A stretch of DNA of 12,832 nucleotides from an uncultured bacterium (GTDB lineage: Bacteria; Bacillota; Negativicutes; Acidaminococcales; Acidaminococcaceae). Positions 6,972-12,723 of the stretch are shown in pieces. The position numbers and the translations under genes were made by a program. Within the stretch, counting starts at the first letter, position 1. The number at the start of each line of letters is the position of its first letter. The DNA is taken from positions 1 through 12,832 of the forward strand of contig CAJMQS010000054.1 in the NCBI GenBank assembly GCA_905215645.1, in the 5' to 3' direction. The notes below the pieces were generated by a model. It saw nothing but the letters and a program-made list of their open reading frames with translations, did no database searches and was not told the DNA's origin.

Positions 6972-7002
6972 GTTCGGTTATTTCCGAACTATATTTATTA
7001 TA
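6972..7002 (-). promoter_or_regulatory. -10 box and 5' stem-loop of the small-ORF unit
   Basis: On the minus strand a consensus TATAAT (6997-7002) is followed by the hairpin GTTCGG-6 nt-CCGAAC (6972-6989), which would form at the very 5' end of the transcript, immediately before AAAAAAGGAGG. No good -35 box is seen at 16-18 bp. A 10-bp exact direct repeat at 7029-7049 could bind an activator instead. Confidence 0.5.
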
Positions 7003-7105
7003 ACTTATAAATCGTTTATGTATAGTGTTTCACATTTCGTTCACATTTCATTGTTTCATTTGGGATTAAATTGTAAATAGTTTTACGGAATTTGAGATAA
7101 TTTTA

Positions 7106-7141
7106 AAAAAGGGGGTGTTGCATGTTGCGTGCAACGCCCCT
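7106..7141 (-). terminator. rpoN terminator (GTTGC-type palindrome)
   Basis: On the minus strand GGGGCGTTGCA (7130-7140) pairs with TGCAACACCCC (7112-7122) with one mismatch and is followed by T6. It starts 3 bp after the rpoN stop codon. Confidence 0.85.
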
Positions 7142-7142
7142 A

Positions 7143-8480
7143 TTACCACTCTTTTCTTGCGCTTTTATCCCCGATGCCCATCTTGACCCGATACTTGTTC
7201 ACCGTCCGCCGGGCCGTGTGGATGCCCTGCCGGGCCAAGACATCACAGATTCCCTGGTCACTGAGGGGTTTCCGTTTGTCTTCTTCATCGATCACTTTCC
7301 GGATCAGTTCCTGGAACTTTTCCTCAGTCACCGTCCCTGTGGACTGGGAAACCGCCTGTCCCACCAGGAAGCTCCCTGCCGGAAAGCTACCCCAGCGGCA
7401 GGCGATGACCTTATGCTGGAGGGCCCGGCTCACCGTAGAGATGGCCAGCCCTGTCTCTTCTGCTAAATCAGCCAGTTTCAGAGGCTGCCGGTGTCCGGGT
7501 CCCAGCCGGAAAAAGGGTTCCTGATGGCTCACCAGGGCCTGGAACACCAACAGCAGGGTCTGCTGCCGTTCTTTCAGCATCTGCTGGAGCTGCCGGGCTT
7601 TTCCCAACTGCTCCTTCAGGTAGGCTTTCACCTGTCCATTCCCCTGCGCTCCGGCCCAGTCCAGATATTCCTGGTTCAGGACGAATTTCCGTCCCCAGGT
7701 ATCATACACCATGACTTGCAGCCCTTCTCCGGTATCTTCCACCCGGGCATCCTCCCGCTGGTACACCACTGGCCCTGCCTCAGCGAACCGGGCTCCCGGC
7801 TTGGGATCCAAGGCACAGATCTGAGCCTTGGCATCCAGGATTTCCCGGGCCGTCACATGGAATTTCTTCGCCAGGGCCGGGATCTGATTCTGTCCCAGCT
7901 GTTCCAGCCCCGACGCCACGATTTTCCGGGCCAGTTCCGTCCCCTCCGGTTCCTGTTCCAGCTGCAGCAGCAGGCACTGAGAAAGATCCTGTGCCCCCAC
8001 TCCAGCCGGCTCCAACTGCTGGACCTTTTTCAGTGCCTGCAAGACCTGCTCTTCAGGAACTCCAAAGGCCCGGGCCGTTTCTTCCACACTCTCCGTCCAC
8101 CATCCCCGGCTGTCCAGAGTCCCGGCAATATAAAAAGCCAGAGCCCGTTCTTGGTCAGACAAAGGCAGACAGCCCAGCTGTTCTTCCACCACCTGCTGGA
8201 GGGTCTTTTCCTGCCGGGAGGCATTGGCCACCGGGTCCGGCAGAGGTTCATCCTCCTTATCCCGGGTCCGTTTCCCCCGGTATGCCTCCTGGGCCGTCTC
8301 CTGCCAGGCCGGTGCTGCCACTTCACTGGGGAATTCCAGGAGGGGATTGGCTTCCACTGCCTCCTGGACGTACTGTTCCAGTTCCAGGGCTCCCAGCTGG
8401 AGCAATTTCATCTGCTGGACCAGATGGAGATTCAGCTGCTGTTTCTGCTGGGGAGCCAGTGTCAATTTGGTGATGCCCAT
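7143..8480 (-). CDS. rpoN: RNA polymerase sigma-54 factor RpoN
   Basis: This 445-aa sigma-54 factor directs polymerase to -24/-12 promoters that need an AAA+ enhancer-binding protein. Region I is the Gln/Leu-rich segment LVQQMKLLQLGALELEQYV (20-38) ending NPLLEF; an acidic region II follows (about 70-90). The core-binding domain includes PAGVGAQDLSQCLLLQL (158-174). The HTH is GLAISTVSRALQHK (344-357), and the RpoN box reads ARRTVNKYR (423-431). The start is ATG 8480, 12 nt after GGAAGGAGG; an in-frame ATG further upstream would make the ribosome site part of the coding sequence. Upstream lies a MATE scrap rather than an intact gene. No partner activator and no convincing -24/-12 promoter are seen in the window. 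Confidence 0.93.
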   Translation of the reverse strand: MGITKLTLAPQQKQQLNLHLVQQMKLLQLGALELEQYVQEAVEANPLLEFPSEVAAPAWQETAQEAYRGKRTRDKEDEPLPDPVANASRQEKTLQQVVEEQLGCLPLSDQERALAFYIAGTLDSRGWWTESVEETARAFGVPEEQVLQALKKVQQLEPAGVGAQDLSQCLLLQLEQEPEGTELARKIVASGLEQLGQNQIPALAKKFHVTAREILDAKAQICALDPKPGARFAEAGPVVYQREDARVEDTGEGLQVMVYDTWGRKFVLNQEYLDWAGAQGNGQVKAYLKEQLGKARQLQQMLKERQQTLLLVFQALVSHQEPFFRLGPGHRQPLKLADLAEETGLAISTVSRALQHKVIACRWGSFPAGSFLVGQAVSQSTGTVTEEKFQELIRKVIDEEDKRKPLSDQGICDVLARQGIHTARRTVNKYRVKMGIGDKSARKEW

Positions 8481-8497
8481 AATGGGAGAGGGCCTCC

Positions 8498-8724
8498 TTC
8501 CTTCCATAGTTTCTGTATAAAAAAATCCCATAGCCTGCAAGGGCTATCAGGATCAGGATCCAGGAGATCGGATACGATAAGTATACCATTTCCACCCCGC
8601 ATTGGGGAAGGTCCAAATGATGGATCCACCACAGCCGGAAGGCGCAAGTCCCCAGGAGATTGATGGCCATGGGCCCTACGGAAGTCCCGAACCCCCGGAT
8701 ATAGAAGAATTGATAAAAAGAGAA
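8498..8724 (-). pseudogene. C-terminal remnant of a MATE-family efflux transporter
   Basis: About 75 codons in one frame resemble the last membrane segments of a MATE/DinF-type multidrug transporter: FFYIRGFGTSVGPMAINLLG, then CAFRLWWI and MVYLSYPISWILILIALAGY. The upstream 80 percent or more of the gene is missing; the similarity begins exactly where a GTTGC-type palindrome ends (8725). There is no proper stop: the frame runs on out of phase into rpoN and ends at 8323 as meaningless sequence. This is a decayed fragment left by a deletion or rearrangement at the palindrome. The end at 8498 is approximate. Confidence 0.65.
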
Positions 8725-8766
8725 GTTGTTGCAAGTGTGTGATTTTCACACGTGCAACAGCCTCTC
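8717..8766 (-). terminator. GTTGC-type palindrome, terminator of the second MalY/PatB gene
   Basis: On the minus strand GAGAGGCTGTTGCACGTGTG pairs, with a few wobbles, with the stretch ending TTGCAACAACTTCTC, and CTTTTTAT follows. It lies about 35 bp past the stop at 8800 and closely resembles the palindrome at 178-220. Confidence 0.8.
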
Positions 8767-8799
8767 TATATACTTACGAGTATTATTCTTTAGAGTATA

Positions 8800-9984
8800 T
8801 TATTTTTCAAGAGAAGCAAATGCCTCTTTCAGCTGCTGAAAGGCCTTTTCCACTGTGGACCGGGGGCAGGCCATGTTGAACCGTTCGAACTGAGCCGTAG
8901 CCGGGCCGAAGATCTTCCCGGAATCCAGCCACAGTTTGGCTTCATCAGTCACCAGATGTTCCAATTCATCGTCAGAGAGTCCATAGCCGGAGAAATCGAT
9001 CCACACCAAATAGGTCCCTTCCGGCTCCACAAAGGTGGCCCTGGGGAAGTTTTCTTTCACGAAGTCCCGGACCCAGGCGATGTTCCCGGCAATGTAGTCC
9101 ACCAGTTCCTTCACCCATTCATCCCCTTTGGTGTAACAGCTTTTCACCGCCACCTGGCCCATGATGCTGCCCTGGCTGTAACCGGCAGCGGCATTGGCTT
9201 TCCGGTAGCGCTTCCGCAGCTCTTCATCCGGGATGATGATGTTCCCAGGCTGGAGCCCTGCCACATTAAAGGTCTTGCTGGGAGAATTGTACAGCACCAG
9301 GTTCTTCCGATATTTTTCATCCAAGGTCATAAAGCTGGTGAAATGATGGGGAGCGTAGACGAAATCACAGTGGATCTCATCATCCAAGATGATCACGTCG
9401 TGTTTCAGGCAGATATCTCCCATCCGAGTCAGTTCTTCTTCCGACCACACCCGTCCGGCCGGGTTGTGAGGACTGCACAGCAGGAATACTTTTACGTTGT
9501 TATCTACGATTTTTTGCTCGAAATCAGGGAAGTCGATGGTGTATTTTCCATTTTCATAATGGAGCTGGCTGTTGACGAATTTCCGTCCATTGTCTTCGAT
9601 CACTTCCCGGAAGGGATAGTACACCGGCTGTTGGATCAGCACCGCATCCCCCGGTTCCGTGAACGCCTTCACCCCAGTGGCCAGGCCATAGACCACGCCG
9701 CAGCCCAGGGTCACCCATTCCGGCTGGATGTGGTAGCTGTGATGGACGGAGAACCAACGGTCCAACGCTGCGTAATATTCGGCATCCGGATCCGTATAAC
9801 CGAAGATCCCGTGGTCGATCCGTTTGTGGAAGTCAGCCAGGATCTCTTCCGGCAGGGCAAAATCCATATCCGCCACCCACATAGGCAAAAGATCCGTGCG
9901 TCCCTTCCGCTGCATGCCGAAGTCATATTTCAGGCAGCTGGTATTCTTCCGGTCGATGATCCGATCAAAATTGTATTTCCCCAT
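8800..9984 (-). CDS. MalY/PatB-family PLP-dependent C-S lyase / aminotransferase (copy 2)
   Basis: This 394-aa paralogue of the 5299-6489 protein is likewise a fold-type I PLP enzyme of the cystathionine beta-lyase/MalY group. Motifs: MWVADMDF (35-42), LLCSPHNPAGRVW (168-180), DDEIHCDF (201-208, Asp202 to PLP) and NSPSKTFN (233-240) with Lys237 as the PLP lysine. FNMACPRS (369-376) keeps Arg375, the expected carboxylate-binding residue. The start is ATG 9984, 7 nt behind AAAAAGGAG; the longer frame to 10020 covers the leader. It is a single-gene unit with its own promoter and terminator. The two copies share motifs but differ widely elsewhere, so they probably have different substrates and are not a recent duplication. 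Confidence 0.9.
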   Translation of the reverse strand: MGKYNFDRIIDRKNTSCLKYDFGMQRKGRTDLLPMWVADMDFALPEEILADFHKRIDHGIFGYTDPDAEYYAALDRWFSVHHSYHIQPEWVTLGCGVVYGLATGVKAFTEPGDAVLIQQPVYYPFREVIEDNGRKFVNSQLHYENGKYTIDFPDFEQKIVDNNVKVFLLCSPHNPAGRVWSEEELTRMGDICLKHDVIILDDEIHCDFVYAPHHFTSFMTLDEKYRKNLVLYNSPSKTFNVAGLQPGNIIIPDEELRKRYRKANAAAGYSQGSIMGQVAVKSCYTKGDEWVKELVDYIAGNIAWVRDFVKENFPRATFVEPEGTYLVWIDFSGYGLSDDELEHLVTDEAKLWLDSGKIFGPATAQFERFNMACPRSTVEKAFQQLKEAFASLEK

Positions 9985-10023
9985 AGTATCGCTCCTTTTT
10001 CCTAGCAAAAATCTATACAATAT

Positions 10024-10052
10024 ATCATACTGGATGGAGCCAGGGTTGGCAA
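10024..10052 (-). promoter_or_regulatory. Sigma-70 promoter of the second MalY/PatB gene
   Basis: On the minus strand TTGCCA (10047-10052), 17 bp, TATGAT (10024-10029). GGATGGAG (10032-10039) and CTCCATCC (10083-10090) form an 8-bp inverted repeat around the -35 region, a possible but unsupported operator. Confidence 0.65.
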
Positions 10053-10170
10053 TGGAAAAGGCTTAAAGAAGGCCAAAACAACCTCCATCCTACGTTTGTA
10101 AGACATAAGTTGTTTATCCTATCCTAATCCAGTCCATTCCAAAAGAATTTTTTCTCCCCTTTTCCATTCC

Positions 10171-10179
10171 TGCTATAAT
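10171..10179 (+). promoter_or_regulatory. Extended -10 promoter of the metallophosphoesterase gene
   Basis: TGCTATAAT is an extended -10 element (TGnTATAAT), 26 bp before the start codon. The -35 position (about 10150-10156) is T-rich without a clear hexamer, as is usual for extended -10 promoters. Confidence 0.65.
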
Positions 10180-10204
10180 AAAGCCATCTGAAAGGAGAAA
10201 ATCT

Positions 10205-11215
10205 ATGATGAAAAAACGATGGTTTCTTATTACTGCACTGCTCACGGTGGCAGCCTGCATCCTGCCCATGGCCCCTATGGACCACACCGTCCAAGCTCGG
10301 CGTTACGAACGGATCGTTGTATGCAGCGATGTCCATTATGGCAGTAAGACCTTGGACCCGAACCTCCGGACCCGAAAAATGAAGAACAAGGAGAACGCGG
10401 TCCGGGAAATCAACGGATGGGACGATGTGGACCTTTGTGTATTTACGGGAGATATGGTCCAGAAAACCGGCAGTCCTGCCGATTACAAGCTGGCCCGGAA
10501 ACTGACGGACCGTGTCAAGAAACCCAAGGAATTCCTAGCCGGGAACCATGAAGTCATCTACAGCAGTGAACTCTCCAGCACCGGCCGTCTCCGGCCGGCA
10601 GATTCCTATGAACGGTTCCGGCATATGGAAGAATACGAAAAAAACTTCGGTCCCTTGTACCATTCCCGCAAGCTGGGACAATATTTTTTGCTGTTCCTTT
10701 CCCCGGATACCCTGGAAAGCAAGTATGCAGTGGAACTATCTAAAGAACAGCTGGACTGGCTGAAGAAGGAGCTGAAAGACCATCGGCAGGAACCCACCTT
10801 GATTTTCTGCCATGCACCTATGACTGGCACCCTGCTCCCTGGCAGCAAGCTGGACAAACCCCGGAACTATGCTCAACCAGCCAAAAAGCTCCTGAAACTA
10901 CTCCAGGAGAATCCCCAGATCCTGCTTTGGGTTTCCGGCCACACCCACACCTCTCCCAAAAATCCCAGTTTCACCAATCCAGTAAACAAAATCACCGGAA
11001 CAGAAATCCTGGATGTCCACAATCCCACCTGGGATGGGAAACAAGTCTGGACCAATTCCCTCTTCCTGTATCCGGAAAAAATCGAGATCCGTACCTACAG
11101 CCACAAAAAGCACCAGTGGCTGCCCCAGATGGACCGGACGGTACAGGTGCCGGGGGATATGAGAAAGGGGGGTGTTGCGTACGCAACACCCCCCTTTAGC
11201 TGTAGAGCCGCATAG
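10205..11215 (+). CDS. Exported calcineurin-like metallophosphoesterase
   Basis: This 336-aa protein has an N-terminal signal peptide (MMKKRW, a hydrophobic core, then a VQA site near residue 31), so it acts outside the cytoplasmic membrane. All motifs of the dimetal calcineurin-like phosphoesterase fold are present: SDVHYG (41-46; Asp42, His44), TGDMV (81-85; Asp83), AGNHE (112-116; Asn114, His115), FCHAP (201-205; His203) and SGHTHTS (244-250; His246, His248). The substrate is unknown; phosphomono- or diesters, nucleotides or phospholipid headgroups are typical. GGAG lies 7 nt before the ATG. The last 15 or so residues (from about 321) are encoded by the perfect palindrome at 11164-11197 and by the start of repeat copy 1, so the natural C-terminus was probably replaced by the repeat. 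Confidence 0.88.
   Translation: MMKKRWFLITALLTVAACILPMAPMDHTVQARRYERIVVCSDVHYGSKTLDPNLRTRKMKNKENAVREINGWDDVDLCVFTGDMVQKTGSPADYKLARKLTDRVKKPKEFLAGNHEVIYSSELSSTGRLRPADSYERFRHMEEYEKNFGPLYHSRKLGQYFLLFLSPDTLESKYAVELSKEQLDWLKKELKDHRQEPTLIFCHAPMTGTLLPGSKLDKPRNYAQPAKKLLKLLQENPQILLWVSGHTHTSPKNPSFTNPVNKITGTEILDVHNPTWDGKQVWTNSLFLYPEKIEIRTYSHKKHQWLPQMDRTVQVPGDMRKGGVAYATPPFSCRAA
11164..11197. repeat. Perfect 34-bp GTTGC-type palindrome inside the 3' end of the phosphoesterase gene
   Basis: Left half AAAGGGGGGTGTTGCGT, right half its exact complement, with no loop bases. It lies upstream of the phosphoesterase stop at 11215, so it is translated. It could also act as a transcription terminator, although only TTT follows. 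Confidence 0.85.
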
Positions 11216-11408
11216 CGGCTCGGTCTCGGGTCTCGAATCTCGAGCCGAATGGGAAATTTACAAGCAAATTTTTTGAATATGTAAAACCTTTGAACCAAAT
11301 GATATCCCAGGTTGATTTCGATTCTGGTTCTATATAATCAAAAGGATCCGTCCAAACAGGCGGATCCTGTCCTGAGGCTTCCAACTTCAGACTCCTGACT
11401 TCCGACTA
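11200..11408. repeat. Heptad-armed intergenic repeat, copy 1 (mixed arms)
   Basis: A stem GAGCCGC-ATA-GCGGCTC (11205-11221) is followed by three 7-bp units of GTCTCG type (11222-11242), the conserved CCGAATG, the near-palindrome AAATTTAC-AA-GCAAATTT (11254-11271) and the hairpin AGGATCCG/CGGATCCT with a 10-nt loop (11343-11368). The right array (11379-11407) is of GTCTGRA type, so its arms do not match well. The interior is very similar to copy 2. Confidence 0.85.
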
Positions 11409-11409
11409 C

Positions 11410-11435
11410 GGGGCTGTTGCTCATGCAACAGCCCC
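11410..11435 (+). terminator. GTTGC-type palindrome right of repeat copy 1
   Basis: GGGGCTGTTGC-TCAT-GCAACAGCCCC, followed on the plus strand by TTTTCTC. It sits between repeat copy 1 and the stop of the minus-strand gene at 11441. It could stop transcription from either side, though only the plus strand has a T-run. Confidence 0.7.
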
Positions 11436-11440
11436 TTTTC

Positions 11441-12025
11441 TCACAAATTGCTGTATACCGTCTTCTTCCCGTCCTTCACCGGGTTCTTCTGGATGGAGGC
11501 GAAATAGTGTTCCGTATCTTCCACCAGACTGTTGGTGAGAAGGCTGCGGAAGGCTGCGGGTTCCATCCCCTGTCCCTGGACAGCGAACACGTAATTCCCG
11601 GTTTCCCACCGGGCGGCGTAGGATTGCGGCCCCAGCTGGGCAATTTCCATATTTGTCTCATTTATACGTTGCTTATGCCATTCCATTCCATATATTCCAC
11701 TTAATTCTTCTTTATTTATCTCTTTTTTCAAGGCTGTACGGATCCGCACTTTGGCCTCCGGCTGTCCCAGACGAAGGAAAGATAAGTCCGCGGACCGTCC
11801 GCCGATTACAGAATATCCATCAGGAGCGTACCCGGAATCCAAGCTTAGGGTCAGCGGTGCAAATCCCAAGACCCGGGCAGCAGATCCATAAGTCCCGTAG
11901 CTGACTATGGGATTGGGGATCTGTTCTCGGCCGGTGGCAGGCGCCCCAGCCACCACACTGGAGGCTCCCATGATCAGCAGGGAGACGGATGCTGCAAAAA
12001 GCTGTTTCGTTTTGAGAGAGAACAT
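11441..12025 (-). CDS. Small exported protein of unknown function
   Basis: This 194-aa protein has a clear signal peptide (KTKQLFAASVSLLIMG, small residues, AGA near 26-28), so it is secreted or periplasmic. The mature part shows a pattern I associate with secreted Firmicute proteins of unknown function: NPIVSYGTYGSAARVLGF (38-55), SGYAPDGYSVIGG (64-76), RIRTALKKE, LSGIYG (108-113) and ARWETGNYVFAV (138-149). No catalytic motif or cysteine is seen. The start is ATG 12025 with GAGG 7 nt upstream. It is a single-gene unit, placed between two direct copies of the heptad repeat, with a GTTGC palindrome 5 bp past its stop. Function unknown. Confidence 0.8.
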   Translation of the reverse strand: MFSLKTKQLFAASVSLLIMGASSVVAGAPATGREQIPNPIVSYGTYGSAARVLGFAPLTLSLDSGYAPDGYSVIGGRSADLSFLRLGQPEAKVRIRTALKKEINKEELSGIYGMEWHKQRINETNMEIAQLGPQSYAARWETGNYVFAVQGQGMEPAAFRSLLTNSLVEDTEHYFASIQKNPVKDGKKTVYSNL

Positions 12026-12072
12026 AACAAGACCTCATTTCGGATAAAATAGAAAAGCATACCTTCTGGATA

Positions 12073-12101
12073 AGTGTAGCACGTGAAGGAGAACCGGACA
12101 A
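12073..12101 (-). promoter_or_regulatory. Candidate promoter of the small exported protein
   Basis: On the minus strand TTGTCC (12096-12101), 17 bp, TACACT (12073-12078), about 48 bp before the start codon. Each hexamer has two to three mismatches to consensus. Confidence 0.45.
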
Positions 12102-12230
12102 GGACAAAAAGAGTCATGGAAAAGGGGCAGGCACCGGGGAAAAGAAAAAGTGAGTAAAAAAAGTGCAGGGATTTGCAGGAAAAAGGGGAGGGGCTGGCTG
12201 CGTTTTCTTTTTTTCCTTTCTACGCAAAAA

Positions 12231-12261
12231 GGGGGTGTTGCACGTAACGTGCAACACCCCC
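12231..12261. repeat. GTTGC-type palindrome left of repeat copy 2
   Basis: GGGGGTGTTGCACGT and its exact complement around a single A (12246). It is preceded by AAAAA and followed by CTAGCTGTAGAGCCGC, as at copy 1. The stretch 12102-12230 before it is purine-rich and shows no gene. Confidence 0.8.
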
Positions 12262-12263
12262 TA

Positions 12264-12475
12264 GCTGTAGAGCCGCGTAGCGGCTCAAGTCTGGAGTCTG
12301 AAGTCTGGAGCCGAATGTTAAATTTGCATGCAAATTTTTGAATATGTAGAACCTTTGGACGAAATGATTGCTCAGATTGATTTCGATTCTGGTTTTACAT
12401 AATCAAAAGGATCCGTCCAGCCAGGCGGATCCTGTCCTGAGGCTTCCAACTTCAGACTCCTGACTTCCGACTAAA
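12264..12475. repeat. Heptad-armed intergenic repeat, copy 2
   Basis: A stem GAGCCGC-GTA-GCGGCTC (12270-12286) is followed by heptads AGTCTGG AGTCTGA AGTCTGG (12288-12308), the perfect palindrome AAATTTGCATGCAAATTT (12320-12337) and the hairpin AGGATCCG/CGGATCCT (12408-12433). The right array at 12443-12472 reads AGTCGGA, AGTCAGG, AGTCTGA and AGTTGGA on the other strand. The interior closely matches copy 1, about 1,064 bp away in the same orientation. Confidence 0.87.
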
Positions 12476-12479
12476 GAGA

Positions 12480-12501
12480 CTGTTACTCATGCAACACCCC
12501 C
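12480..12501. repeat. Decayed GTTGC-type palindrome between copies 2 and 3
   Basis: CTGTTAC-TCAT-GCAACACCCCC keeps the loop and right arm of the 11410 palindrome, but its left arm has diverged (GAGACTGTTAC). Confidence 0.55.
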
Positions 12502-12507
12502 GGTCTC

Positions 12508-12723
12508 ATAAGCCGCATAGCGGCTCGGTCTCGGGTCTCGAGTCTCGAGCCGAATGAGAAATTTGCAAGCAAATTTTTTGAATGTACAAACCCTAATCTG
12601 CTAACGATAAGATATTCGTTTCTATATCCAGCACGATACTGGTTCTACACCTTCAAAAGAACCTGGCCATGGGGACAGGTTCTATCCAAAGGCTCGAGAC
12701 TCACGACTCGAGACCCGAGACCT
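12508..12723. repeat. Heptad-armed intergenic repeat, copy 3
   Basis: A stem AGCCGC-ATA-GCGGCT (12511-12525) is followed by heptads GGTCTCG GGTCTCG AGTCTCG (12527-12547), the perfect palindrome AAATTTGC-AA-GCAAATTT (12559-12576) and the hairpin AGAACCTG/CAGGTTCT with a 10-nt loop (12658-12683). The right array (12691-12722) reads GGTCTCG GGTCTCG AGTCGTG AGTCTCG on the other strand, a near-exact match to the left arm. The interior has diverged strongly from copies 1 and 2. The element ends at the group II intron. Confidence 0.85.

Noticed and set aside
6972..6989. LexA/SOS box at the GTTCGG...CCGAAC repeat
   Set aside because: The half-sites are in the reverse order and spacing from GAAC-N4-GTTC boxes; a 5' stem-loop explains it better.
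8481..8560. A promoter for rpoN
   Set aside because: The best candidate (TTGCAG, 17 bp, TACAGA on the minus strand) has three mismatches in each box; not strong enough to list.
8323..8670. 115-aa frame overlapping the start of rpoN as a real gene
   Set aside because: Only its first part resembles MATE; the rest is an out-of-frame reading of rpoN (proline/glycine/serine-rich), so I list only the remnant.
12102..12230. A gene in the purine-rich stretch before repeat copy 2
   Set aside because: No frame with a ribosome site and recognisable features was found on either strand.
12527..12547. CRISPR or ordinary minisatellite at the heptad arrays
   Set aside because: The units are 7 bp with no unique spacers, and each array has an inverted partner enclosing conserved internal structure.
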